5,625 nucleotides of DNA, taken from assembly GCA_000715855.1 (NCBI GenBank), contig KL571407.1, positions 6,709-12,333 of the forward strand, written 5' to 3'. This document shows positions 1 through 5,617 of this stretch, piece by piece. This DNA is from Actinoplanes liguriensis. GTDB lineage: Bacteria > Actinomycetota > Actinomycetes > Mycobacteriales > Micromonosporaceae. Both the position numbers and the translations under genes were made by a program. Position 1 is the first letter of the stretch, and each line of letters begins with the position of its first letter. The notes under the pieces are model-generated. The model worked only from the letters and a program-made list of their open reading frames with translations, ran no database searches and had not been told where the DNA came from.

Positions 1-781
1 GGGTTCTCCCGGATCAGATCGGCGTCGTCGACGAAGATCGCCTCCGCGCCGAGGAAGGCTTCCGAGGTGAGGTCGTCGAGGGAGACGTGCGCGACGAAGG
101 TGCCCGGTGCCATCCAGTCCGGCGGCAGGTAGGGCAGCACGCTTGTGGTCACGGTGATCAGGACCGGGGCGGCCGCGGCGGCCTGCCGGGCGTCGGGCGC
201 GGTGCGGACGTCGAGCCCGGGGTGCCGGGCCGGGCCTCCGCGGCCCAGTGTTCGGCGCGGGCCGGGTCCAGGTCGTACAGCCGGCACCGGCGCAGCTCGG
301 GAAATGCGGCGACCAGGGCATCCAGGTGGGCCGCGGCCAGGGTTCCGGCACCGATCAGGCTGACCGCGTCGAACTCGGGCGGCCCCAGCTCGCGGAGGCT
401 GACCACGGTGTAGGCGGCGGTGCGTACCGCGCTGAGCAGTCCGGCTTCGGCGATCAGGGCAGGCCGTGCGGTCTCCGGGTCGAACAGGACACCGACCCCG
501 CCGGCCCGTTCCAGGCCGCGGCCGGGATTGCCGAGCGAGGCGTTGATCAGTTTCAGGCCGTAGGCCGTGCCTCCGGTCACCGGCACCGCGCCGAGCATGG
601 CGATCGAGCGGTTCGCCGCGCCCGCGCTGTCGGTCCAGCCCAGGTACCCCTCGGACGGCAGACGGGTACGGCCGAGGGCGTGCTGGCGCAGGGTCTCCGT
701 CACCACCTCGCCGGCGTCGAGCTTCGCCAGGCACGCGCGGACCTCCCCGCGGCGCAGGAATCGAATGCTTTCGGCGGGCAT
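1..781 (-). CDS. sbnB: SbnB-like ornithine cyclodeaminase-family dehydrogenase; frameshifted, 3' end outside window
   Basis: This is an ornithine cyclodeaminase/mu-crystallin family protein that most resembles SbnB, the NAD-dependent N-(2-amino-2-carboxyethyl)-L-glutamate dehydrogenase that releases L-2,3-diaminopropionate. Visible marks are YLGWT (residues 46-50), GLKLIN (75-80; its Lys is the usual substrate-contacting residue), AVRTAAYT (118-125) and the Rossmann dinucleotide loop LIGAGTLAAAH (142-152). The start ATG at 781 has an upstream AGGAG/GGGAG. The uninterrupted frame ends at a stop at 158-160, after a nonsense tail rich in Pro and Arg. Homology resumes in another frame from about base 225 down to base 3, with LPYLPPDWMAPGTFVAHVS and FVDDADLIREN, typical of the family's C-terminal half. 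About 260 of the usual roughly 330 residues are in the window. The break is either a real null allele or a sequence error. A plain ornithine cyclodeaminase or another imino-acid reductase is possible. It is divergent from the phosphonate genes. Confidence 0.8.
225..234. repeat. Tandem 5-bp duplication (CCGGG x2) at the frameshift of the SbnB-like gene
   Basis: CCGGG occurs twice head to tail (225-229, 230-234). Reading the minus strand, removing one copy gives Ala-Glu-Ala-Arg-His-Pro-Gly-Leu-Asp-Val, which joins the upstream Rossmann segment to the downstream conserved segment in one frame. This makes the duplication the simplest explanation of the frame break. A 1-base deletion or 2-base insertion nearby would have the same effect. 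Confidence 0.55.
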
Positions 782-785
782 GTCG

Positions 786-796
786 CTCCCACTCCT
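786..796 (-). promoter_or_regulatory. Ribosome binding site of the SbnB-like gene
   Basis: On the minus strand AGGAG (796-792) and GGGAG (790-786) lie 10 and 4 bases before the ATG at 781. They support that ATG over the longer in-frame start at 871, whose 30 extra residues do not look like this family. Confidence 0.6.
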
Positions 797-1202
797 GATG
801 GCCGGACTGCTGCAACCGGCGCGGAAATGTTGTGGATGTGTTAAGTCGTCGGATAGGCCGTTTCCCGGCAATACGCGATGGGCCGCATTTCAGATGTTCT
901 CCGCAATGGCGGAACGGAGTAATCCCCGCCCGGCGAGGTGCTGGCCAGGGCGGGACAGGGTCCGTGAATTCCCACCTGTAGTGGTGGTGGAGCTGAGGTT
1001 TACGGGCGGCTAACGAGCGGTGACCCTACTCCTCCCGCAAGTCCGTCGTGACCCCGCCGTTGCGCTGCGCGATCAGGAAGTCGCCGAGTTTTAGCAGCTC
1101 AGACTGGCTATATAAGCTACCGCTGTGATCCATGTCACTTTATACACTGTGGATTCGACTCTTGCGACGCTCCTAGTATGACGAGCCAGGTTGCCAGTTT
1201 CA

Positions 1203-1291
1203 TCGAGGCATGCGTGTCAATGTGATCAAGGTCGAGAGAAGACCCTTCCTGAGCCCGAGTCGGATTTTGATCATCAATTTCCATGCCTCGA
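1203..1291. repeat. 10-bp perfect inverted repeat, arms 69 bases apart
   Basis: TCGAGGCATG at 1203-1212 is the exact reverse complement of CATGCCTCGA at 1282-1291. The arms lie in the AT-richer core upstream of the dioxygenase gene. They could be paired operator half-sites, the base of a long hairpin in the 5' leader, or a coincidence. Confidence 0.4.
1267..1277. promoter_or_regulatory. Palindrome TTGAT-C-ATCAA, possible operator
   Basis: TTGAT and ATCAA form a perfect palindrome around one central C, inside a locally T/A-rich patch (ATTTTGATCATCAATTT) about 135 bases before the dioxygenase start. Symmetry and position suit a dimeric repressor or activator site. No regulator gene is visible in the window, so its owner is unknown. 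Confidence 0.3.
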
Positions 1292-1394
1292 CCGGCGATT
1301 CCTGAAAGCTGTGAACAAGCTGTTAAAGATGTCAAGCGCGGCGGCATTCTGCCGGCGCTGATGCGCGGTGCCCGCCGGCGGGCCGGCGAAGACG

Positions 1395-1400
1395 AAAGGA
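1395..1400 (+). promoter_or_regulatory. Ribosome binding site (AAAGGA) that fixes the dioxygenase start at GTG 1409
   Basis: AAAGGA ends 8 bases before GTG 1409. The in-frame ATGs at 1283 and 1361 have no purine-rich sequence at a suitable distance, so the GTG start is preferred. Confidence 0.6.
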
Positions 1401-1408
1401 ACGGTCAC

Positions 1409-2281
1409 GTGGCCACAGACGGTTTCGAGCCATATCGCATCACCCTGGACGAACAGCTGGTCGAGGCCCTGGCCACCCGCCCGGCCGGCGAGCTCGCCGA
1501 CCATCACCAGGACCGGCTGCGGGAACTGGCCGACAACCGTCGCCGGCACGTGGACCAGGGCGCCGGCGTCCTGGTGATGGACGGCTTCGGCGCGCTGCGC
1601 GACAGCGAGGTGCCCACGGCTCTGGCCACCTTCTCCCGCCTGATCGGCAGCCTGCTGCCGCAGAACGCCTCCGGCGAGCTGATCCGGGAGGTCCGCGACC
1701 GGGGCACCCGGATCGGCGAGGGTCGCACCACCCGGTACTCGGACTCGCGCTTCGGCGGGAATCTGCACACCGACGGCGCGGAGGCACCCCACCCGGTCCC
1801 CGAGTACTTCACCCTGCTCTGCGTGCGCCAGGCCAAGCAGGGCGGGGCCCTGCAACTGGTGCACGTCCGCGACGTGGTCCGCCGGCTCGCCGACCGGCCC
1901 GGCCTGCTCGCGACACTGCGTGAGCCGTTCCACTTCGACCGGCGTGGCGACGAGGCCCCCGGCGAGCCACCCACCACCCGTAAGGCGGTGCTGTTCGACG
2001 ACGACGGCGAGCCCGGCGTCACGTACCTGCGCAAGTACATCGAGGCCGGGCACGCCCGCGACGACGTCCCGGACCTGACATCGCAGCAGGTCGCTGCGCT
2101 GGACGCGCTGGACGAGGCGATCGCCGATCCCGCCCTGGCCCTGGAAGGCACCATGCGCGCCGGCGAGCTGGCGATCTTCGCCAACCGCAGGCTCCTGCAC
2201 GGCCGGACCGAGTTCGTCGACCACGAGGACCCGGCGCTGACCCGCCTGCTGTACCGCACCTGGATCCGGCGCGCCGCGTAG
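1409..2281 (+). CDS. TauD/TfdA-type Fe(II)/2-oxoglutarate-dependent dioxygenase
   Basis: This 290-residue cytosolic enzyme belongs to the TauD/TfdA (clavaminate synthase-like) family, which couples 2-oxoglutarate decarboxylation to hydroxylation, desaturation or another oxidation. The iron-binding facial triad is visible: His120-X-Asp122 in GGNLHTDGAE, and distal His264 in ANRRLLHGRTEF. The 2-oxoglutarate-binding Arg is probably Arg279 or Arg283 in LTRLLYRTWIR. Length fits the family. The start is the GTG preceded by AAAGGA; an ATG 126 bases upstream in frame lacks such a site. It lies 54 bases before pepM on the same strand and is probably co-transcribed with it. In known phosphonate pathways enzymes of this fold tailor small phosphonates or amino acids, so I infer a tailoring role, either on the phosphonate or on an amino-acid partner. 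The substrate cannot be read from the sequence. Confidence 0.88.
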   Translation: MATDGFEPYRITLDEQLVEALATRPAGELADHHQDRLRELADNRRRHVDQGAGVLVMDGFGALRDSEVPTALATFSRLIGSLLPQNASGELIREVRDRGTRIGEGRTTRYSDSRFGGNLHTDGAEAPHPVPEYFTLLCVRQAKQGGALQLVHVRDVVRRLADRPGLLATLREPFHFDRRGDEAPGEPPTTRKAVLFDDDGEPGVTYLRKYIEAGHARDDVPDLTSQQVAALDALDEAIADPALALEGTMRAGELAIFANRRLLHGRTEFVDHEDPALTRLLYRTWIRRAA

Positions 2282-2285
2282 GCCT

Positions 2286-2314
2286 GTCCGCCCGGCCCCG
2301 CCGCGGGAGCGGAC
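2286..2314 (+). other. GC-rich hairpin between the dioxygenase gene and pepM
   Basis: GTCCGC (2286-2291) pairs with GCGGAC (2309-2314) around a GC-rich loop. There is no T-run after it, so it does not look like an intrinsic terminator. It may be an mRNA processing or stability element, or simply the result of high G+C. Confidence 0.3.
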
Positions 2315-2325
2315 GCCCGATGACG

Positions 2326-2331
2326 AAGGAG
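2326..2331 (+). promoter_or_regulatory. Ribosome binding site of pepM (AAGGAG)
   Basis: AAGGAG lies 4 bases before ATG 2336 and 10 bases before a second in-frame ATG at 2342. Either could initiate; they differ by two residues. Confidence 0.6.
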
Positions 2332-2335
2332 CACC

Positions 2336-3193
2336 ATGCAGATGCAGCCCACCCGGCTCAGGGCCTTGCTGAAACGTCCCGAAGTGGCCAGAGCGGCCGG
2401 CGGTCACGACGGCCTCACCGCCCGGGTGATCGAGGAGTGCGGCTACGACGTGGTCTGGGCGTCGAGCTTCGAGATCTCCGCTTCCCGCGGGCTGCCCGAC
2501 ATGAGCCTGCTGACCATGACCGACTACCTGGAGGCGGCCCGGCAGATGGCCGCGGCCACCGAACTGCCGATCCTGGCCGACTGCGACACCGGGTTCGGCA
2601 ACCGTCTCAACGTCGCCTACATGATCCGGCAGTACGAGGCCGCGGGCATCGCCGGTGTCTGCATCGAGGACAAGATATATCCGAAGCGCAACAGCTTCCT
2701 CGAGGGCGGGCAGGTGCTGGAGGACGCCGCCGAGTTCGCCGGCAAGGTCGCGGTCGCGGTCCGTTCCCGGGCCAACCCCGACTTCGTGGTCGTGGCCCGC
2801 ACCGAGGCGCTGATCGCCGGCTTGGGCATGGCCGAGGCGCTGAGCCGCTGCCACGCCTACGCGGACGCCGGAGCCGACGCCATCCTGATCCACTCCAAGT
2901 CACCGCAGCCGGACGAGGTGGTCGACTTCCTGCGGGCCTGGCAGCGCCCGGTTCCCGTGGTCGTCGTGCCGACCACCTACTTCGGCTGGGACATCCGTGC
3001 CGCGGGCGAGGCGGGGGTCGCCATGGTCATCTACGCCAACCAGGGGCTGCGCTCCTCGGTGCAGGCGATGCGGCAGGTCCTGGCCGACATCCGGACCACC
3101 GGATCGAGCGTCCGGGTGGAGGGCGAGATCGCCTCGATGAAGGAGATCTTCCGGCTGACCAGGGTCGACACCTGGACGGCGGTGGGCGCGTGA
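2336..3193 (+). CDS. pepM: Phosphoenolpyruvate mutase (C-P bond forming)
   Basis: PepM rearranges phosphoenolpyruvate to 3-phosphonopyruvate, the C-P bond-forming entry step of nearly all known phosphonate pathways. The 285-residue protein is an isocitrate lyase/PEP mutase-superfamily barrel. The diagnostic mutase signature EDK-X5-NS is complete at residues 111-120 (EDKIYPKRNS); it separates true mutases from lyases and hydrolases of the superfamily. Also visible are WASSFE (41-46), the metal-binding Asp pair in ADCDTGFGN (81-89), ARTEAL (154-159) and ILIHSKSP (183-190), all in the expected order, with a C-terminal SMKEIFRL (267-274) as in characterised mutases. Length matches the family. Start ATG is 4 bases after AAGGAG. 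Its stop overlaps the ppd start (GTGA), implying translational coupling with the decarboxylase that pulls its unfavourable equilibrium. No broken or missing active-site residue is seen. Confidence 0.96.
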   Translation: MQMQPTRLRALLKRPEVARAAGGHDGLTARVIEECGYDVVWASSFEISASRGLPDMSLLTMTDYLEAARQMAAATELPILADCDTGFGNRLNVAYMIRQYEAAGIAGVCIEDKIYPKRNSFLEGGQVLEDAAEFAGKVAVAVRSRANPDFVVVARTEALIAGLGMAEALSRCHAYADAGADAILIHSKSPQPDEVVDFLRAWQRPVPVVVVPTTYFGWDIRAAGEAGVAMVIYANQGLRSSVQAMRQVLADIRTTGSSVRVEGEIASMKEIFRLTRVDTWTAVGA

Positions 3194-4296
3194 TCAGCGC
3201 GGCCGGCTTCTGCGCCGAACTGGACCGGCGCCGGATCGAGTTCGTGACCGGCGTGCCGTGCTCGTTCTTCCAGGGGCCGATCAGTCTGCTCAGCGCACGA
3301 GCCGGGGACCGCTACGTGGCCGCCCCGAACGAGGGCGTCGCGCTGGCCCTGGCCGCCGGTGCGGAGCTGGCCGGCCGGCGCAGCGCGGTGCTGCTGCAGA
3401 ACTCCGGGTTCGGGAACCTGCTCAACCCGCTCACCTCGCTGGCCATGCCGTTCCGGATCCCGGCGCCGGTGTTCATGAGCCTGCGGGGCTGGCCCGACCC
3501 CGGCCGCGACGAGCCGCAGCACGCGGTGATGGGGGACTCGGGCATCGGTCTGCTGGAGACGCTCGGGATCTCGTACCGCATCCTGGAGCCCTCCCTCGAT
3601 GCCCTCGGCGACGCTCTCGACGAGGCCGGCCGTGAGCGGGCCCGCGGCGCACCGTTCTTCGTGCTCGTGCCCAAGGGCACGGTCGCCACCGTGGCGGCGC
3701 CGGCCGGGACCGGGCCGGCGTTCCGGCGGCGGGAGGCGATCCTCGCGCTCGCCCCCGAGCTGGACGCCGCGATGGTGTTCGCGACCACCGGATACATCAG
3801 CCGGGAACTGGCCGCCGTCGCGGACCGCCCGCTCAACTTCTACATGCACGGCTCGATGGGACACGCGCTCGGTCTCGGCCTCGGCGCCGCCCTGGCCCAC
3901 CCGGACCGGCGGGTCGTCGTGATCGACGGGGACGGCGCGGCCCTGATGCACCTGGGCAGCATGGCCCTGGCCGGCGGCCTGCGACCGGCCGGGCTGACCC
4001 ACGTGCTGCTCGACAACGGCGCCTACGAGTCGACCGGCAGTCAGCGGACCGTCGCCGGCACGGTGCGCTGGGCCGAGCTGGCCCGGGCCACCGGATACCG
4101 GTCGGCCGTGGTCCGCGATGACCCGGCCGGCCTGGCCGCCGCCGTCCGCGACGCCGGGCAGCACCCCGGGCCGCATCTCGTGGTCGCGCGCATCGCCACC
4201 GATCCTGCCCATGTCCCACCCCGCTCGCCGGCGGCACCGGCCGAACTGGCCCCTGTGTGTATAAGAGACAGCACCAGGACGGCCGCACCGGCATGA
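3190..4296 (+). CDS. ppd: Phosphonopyruvate decarboxylase; C-terminus probably altered by an adapter artefact
   Basis: Ppd decarboxylates 3-phosphonopyruvate to phosphonoacetaldehyde using thiamine diphosphate and Mg2+, making the PepM step effectively irreversible. The 368-residue protein has the two-domain order of the family. The N-terminal pyrimidine-binding part carries VTGVPCSFF (19-27), the catalytic Glu in PNEGVALA (46-53) and NSGFGNLLNPLTSL (71-84). The C-terminal diphosphate-binding part has HGSMGHALGLG (220-230) and the ThDP motif starting IDGDG (245-249) and closing at LLDN (273-276). The GTG start overlaps the pepM stop by 4 bases. Residues 356-361 (VCIRDS) are encoded by a transposon mosaic-end sequence, and the following seven residues have no family character, so the true last residues are probably missing or different. 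The catalytic domains are unaffected. The other phosphonopyruvate-using or sulfopyruvate decarboxylases are less likely given the adjoining pepM. Confidence 0.93.
   Translation: MISAAGFCAELDRRRIEFVTGVPCSFFQGPISLLSARAGDRYVAAPNEGVALALAAGAELAGRRSAVLLQNSGFGNLLNPLTSLAMPFRIPAPVFMSLRGWPDPGRDEPQHAVMGDSGIGLLETLGISYRILEPSLDALGDALDEAGRERARGAPFFVLVPKGTVATVAAPAGTGPAFRRREAILALAPELDAAMVFATTGYISRELAAVADRPLNFYMHGSMGHALGLGLGAALAHPDRRVVVIDGDGAALMHLGSMALAGGLRPAGLTHVLLDNGAYESTGSQRTVAGTVRWAELARATGYRSAVVRDDPAGLAAAVRDAGQHPGPHLVVARIATDPAHVPPRSPAAPAELAPVCIRDSTRTAAPA
4256..4271 (+). other. Tn5/Nextera mosaic-end sequence, likely library adapter remnant
   Basis: TGTGTATAAGAGACAG is an exact match to the last 16 bases of the 19-base hyperactive Tn5 mosaic end (AGATGTGTATAAGAGACAG) used in tagmentation and mate-pair libraries. 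The preceding three bases do not match. No transposase or Tn5 second end is present in the window, and the element sits inside the tail of ppd, where it encodes the tell-tale CIRDS. An untrimmed adapter or mate-pair junction left in the assembly is the best explanation. The sequence on its two sides may not be truly adjacent. Confidence 0.85.
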
Positions 4297-4322
4297 GCCA
4301 CCCACCCCTACTCCGACAGATC

Positions 4323-4331
4323 AGGCGGTGA
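4323..4331 (+). promoter_or_regulatory. Ribosome binding site (AGGCGGTGA) that favours ATG 4337
   Basis: AGGCGGTGA matches the full anti-Shine-Dalgarno complement AGGAGGTGA at 8 of 9 positions and ends 5 bases before ATG 4337. The alternative GTG at 4328 lies inside this site and is therefore disfavoured. Confidence 0.65.
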
Positions 4332-4336
4332 CCCAC

Positions 4337-5617
4337 ATGTCCACCACGGATGCCGGGCCCAAATCCGACAGCTCCGCGTTCTACAACCCGATCCATGACC
4401 CGCGGATGGTCACCGGCGAGGGCGTCTACCTCATCGACGGGGAGGGGCGACGCTACATCGACTGCTCCTCCGGCACCTACAACATGAGCGTCGGCTACCA
4501 GAACCCCGCAGTGATCCGGGCGATCAAGGAACAGGCGGAGATCCTCATCGACTGTGCCTCCCGGTTCGAGACCGACCCGGCCAACCGGCTGGCCCAGCGG
4601 TTGGTCGACCTGGCGCCGCCGAGTCTCACCAGGGCGCACATCAACGTCTCCAGCGGATCCACCGCCAACGAGGGCGCGCTGCGGATGGCCCAGCAGGCCA
4701 CCGGCCGGCGCGACGTCGTCACCACCTTCCGCGCCCACCTCGGCCAGACGCTGTGGACCATCAGCCTCTCCGGCAACGCCTTCCGGCGAGCCCCGTTCGC
4801 CCTGGAGGCCGCCGGCGGCACGCAGGTGCCCGACCCGTACTGCTTCCGCTGCTTCTACGCCCAGGACCCGTCGACCTGCAAGATGATGTGCGTCGACCGG
4901 ATCAACGACTTCCTGGAGTACGCCACCAGCGGCAACGTCGCGGCGATCCTGATCGAGGCGATTTCCGGGTACGGCGGCAACATCGTCCCGCCGCCCGGTT
5001 ACTTCCAGGCGCTGCGGGCGCTCTGCGACGAGCATGGCATCAAGCTGATCATGGACGAGATCCAGACCGGCATCGGCCGTACGGGATACATGTTCGCCTC
5101 CGAGTATCACGGGGTCGAGCCGGACGCCATCACACTGGGCAAGGGGCTCGGCGGGTCGGGCGCCCCGCAGGCGGCGATCCTCACCAACGACGGCATGACC
5201 GGCCTGTCCGGGCTCGACCACTCGTTCACCTTCGGCACCAACCTGCTCGCCGCCGCGGCCGCCGTGGCCACCCTCGACATCATCGACGACCCGGCGTTCC
5301 TGGCCAACGTGCGCGACGTCGGGCAGTACATCAAGGACCGGCTCGCCGAGATGCAGACCAGGCATCCGGTGATCGGCGACGTCCGGGGCGTCGGCCTGAT
5401 GCTCGGCGTCGAGCTGGTCCACACGGACGGCTCACCCGAGGTCGGCCTGACCAACCGCATGATCGACGCGGCGATGGACCACGGCCTGGTCATGCGGCCC
5501 ACCCGGTCCGGGCGGTCCAGCGTTCTCAAGATCAAGCCGCCGCTGATCATGACCCGGGCCGAGGCCGACCTCCTCTGTGACCGGTTCGAACAGCTTCTCG
5601 TCGCGGAGAGCCGGTGA
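4337..5617 (+). CDS. Class III PLP-dependent aminotransferase, probable phosphonate-pathway transaminase
   Basis: This 426-residue cytosolic enzyme is a fold-type I, class III (omega-type) aminotransferase. Seen in order: SSGSTANEGALR (105-116; phosphate-binding region), FRAHLGQTLW (131-140), a Cys-rich segment CFRCFYAQDPSTCKMMC (169-185), the cofactor Asp240 in LIMDEIQTGIGRTG, the Schiff-base Lys269 in ITLGKGLGGSG, and SFTFGTN (296-302). Length is normal and no key residue is missing. ATG 4337 is chosen for its near-perfect ribosome binding site. The gene follows ppd by 40 bases, though an adapter remnant lies in between, so adjacency needs proof. If linkage is real, amination of phosphonoacetaldehyde to 2-aminoethylphosphonate is the simplest role; the usual enzyme for that, PhnW, is a class V protein. 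A lyase like PbfA, which shares this fold and acts on hydroxylated aminoethylphosphonate, or amination of an unrelated aldehyde are alternatives. Confidence 0.88.
   Translation: MSTTDAGPKSDSSAFYNPIHDPRMVTGEGVYLIDGEGRRYIDCSSGTYNMSVGYQNPAVIRAIKEQAEILIDCASRFETDPANRLAQRLVDLAPPSLTRAHINVSSGSTANEGALRMAQQATGRRDVVTTFRAHLGQTLWTISLSGNAFRRAPFALEAAGGTQVPDPYCFRCFYAQDPSTCKMMCVDRINDFLEYATSGNVAAILIEAISGYGGNIVPPPGYFQALRALCDEHGIKLIMDEIQTGIGRTGYMFASEYHGVEPDAITLGKGLGGSGAPQAAILTNDGMTGLSGLDHSFTFGTNLLAAAAAVATLDIIDDPAFLANVRDVGQYIKDRLAEMQTRHPVIGDVRGVGLMLGVELVHTDGSPEVGLTNRMIDAAMDHGLVMRPTRSGRSSVLKIKPPLIMTRAEADLLCDRFEQLLVAESR

Larger units (their letters stand above)
782..1408. other. Intergenic region between divergent genes, with an AT-richer core
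   Basis: These 627 bases contain no gene I can support. The part at 1081-1320 has 121 G/C in 240 bases (about 50%), clearly lower than the neighbouring genes, as expected for a promoter or operator region or for a degraded or imported segment. Both flanking genes read outward, so this stretch must hold their promoters unless transcription enters from elsewhere. I see no convincing pair of -35 and -10 boxes; TATATA at 1120-1125 and TAGTAT at 1174-1179 are possible -10 elements without good partners. Two tiny frames, 1132-1176 (14 codons) and 1178-1225 (15 codons), lack ribosome binding sites. The dioxygenase frame stays open back to an ATG at 1283, but codon use there is unlike the gene. Confidence 0.6.

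Noticed and set aside
1132..1225. Two tiny plus-strand frames (1132-1176 and 1178-1225) as leader peptides
   Set aside because: Neither has a Shine-Dalgarno sequence, a run of regulatory codons, or an attenuator hairpin with a T-run after it.
1135..1347. 70-residue minus-strand frame in the intergenic region
   Set aside because: No ribosome binding site before its ATG, no recognisable motif, and it lies in the AT-richer stretch where random open frames are easy to find.
1283..1408. N-terminal extension of the dioxygenase to ATG 1283
   Set aside because: No ribosome binding site, and the first 20 or so codons use many A/T-ending codons unlike the gene; GTG 1409 has AAAGGA at a good distance.
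2286..2314. Intrinsic terminator before pepM
   Set aside because: The hairpin has no following T-run and lies between two same-strand genes 54 bases apart that look co-transcribed.
1274..2893. 539-residue minus-strand frame opposite the dioxygenase and pepM
   Set aside because: It is antisense to two genes with clear catalytic motifs; its composition (Gly, Ala, Arg, Gln, Val, His) is typical of the complement of GC-rich genes and no domain is recognisable.
2320..3189. Upstream extension of the ppd frame as one 658-residue fusion
   Set aside because: The 290 extra codons overlap pepM in another frame and have shadow composition; the GTG at 3190 overlapping the pepM stop is the natural start.
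4256..4271. Real Tn5-type transposon insertion in ppd
   Set aside because: Only one 16-base end fragment is present, without an element body, second end or target duplication; the match is to the engineered mosaic end rather than a natural insertion sequence.
3031..4305. 424-residue minus-strand frame opposite ppd
   Set aside because: Antisense shadow of ppd without family motifs; its N-terminal part also reads through the adapter-like bases.
3833..5422. 529-residue minus-strand frame opposite ppd and the aminotransferase
   Set aside because: It spans antisense of two well-supported genes and the adapter junction; no recognisable domain.
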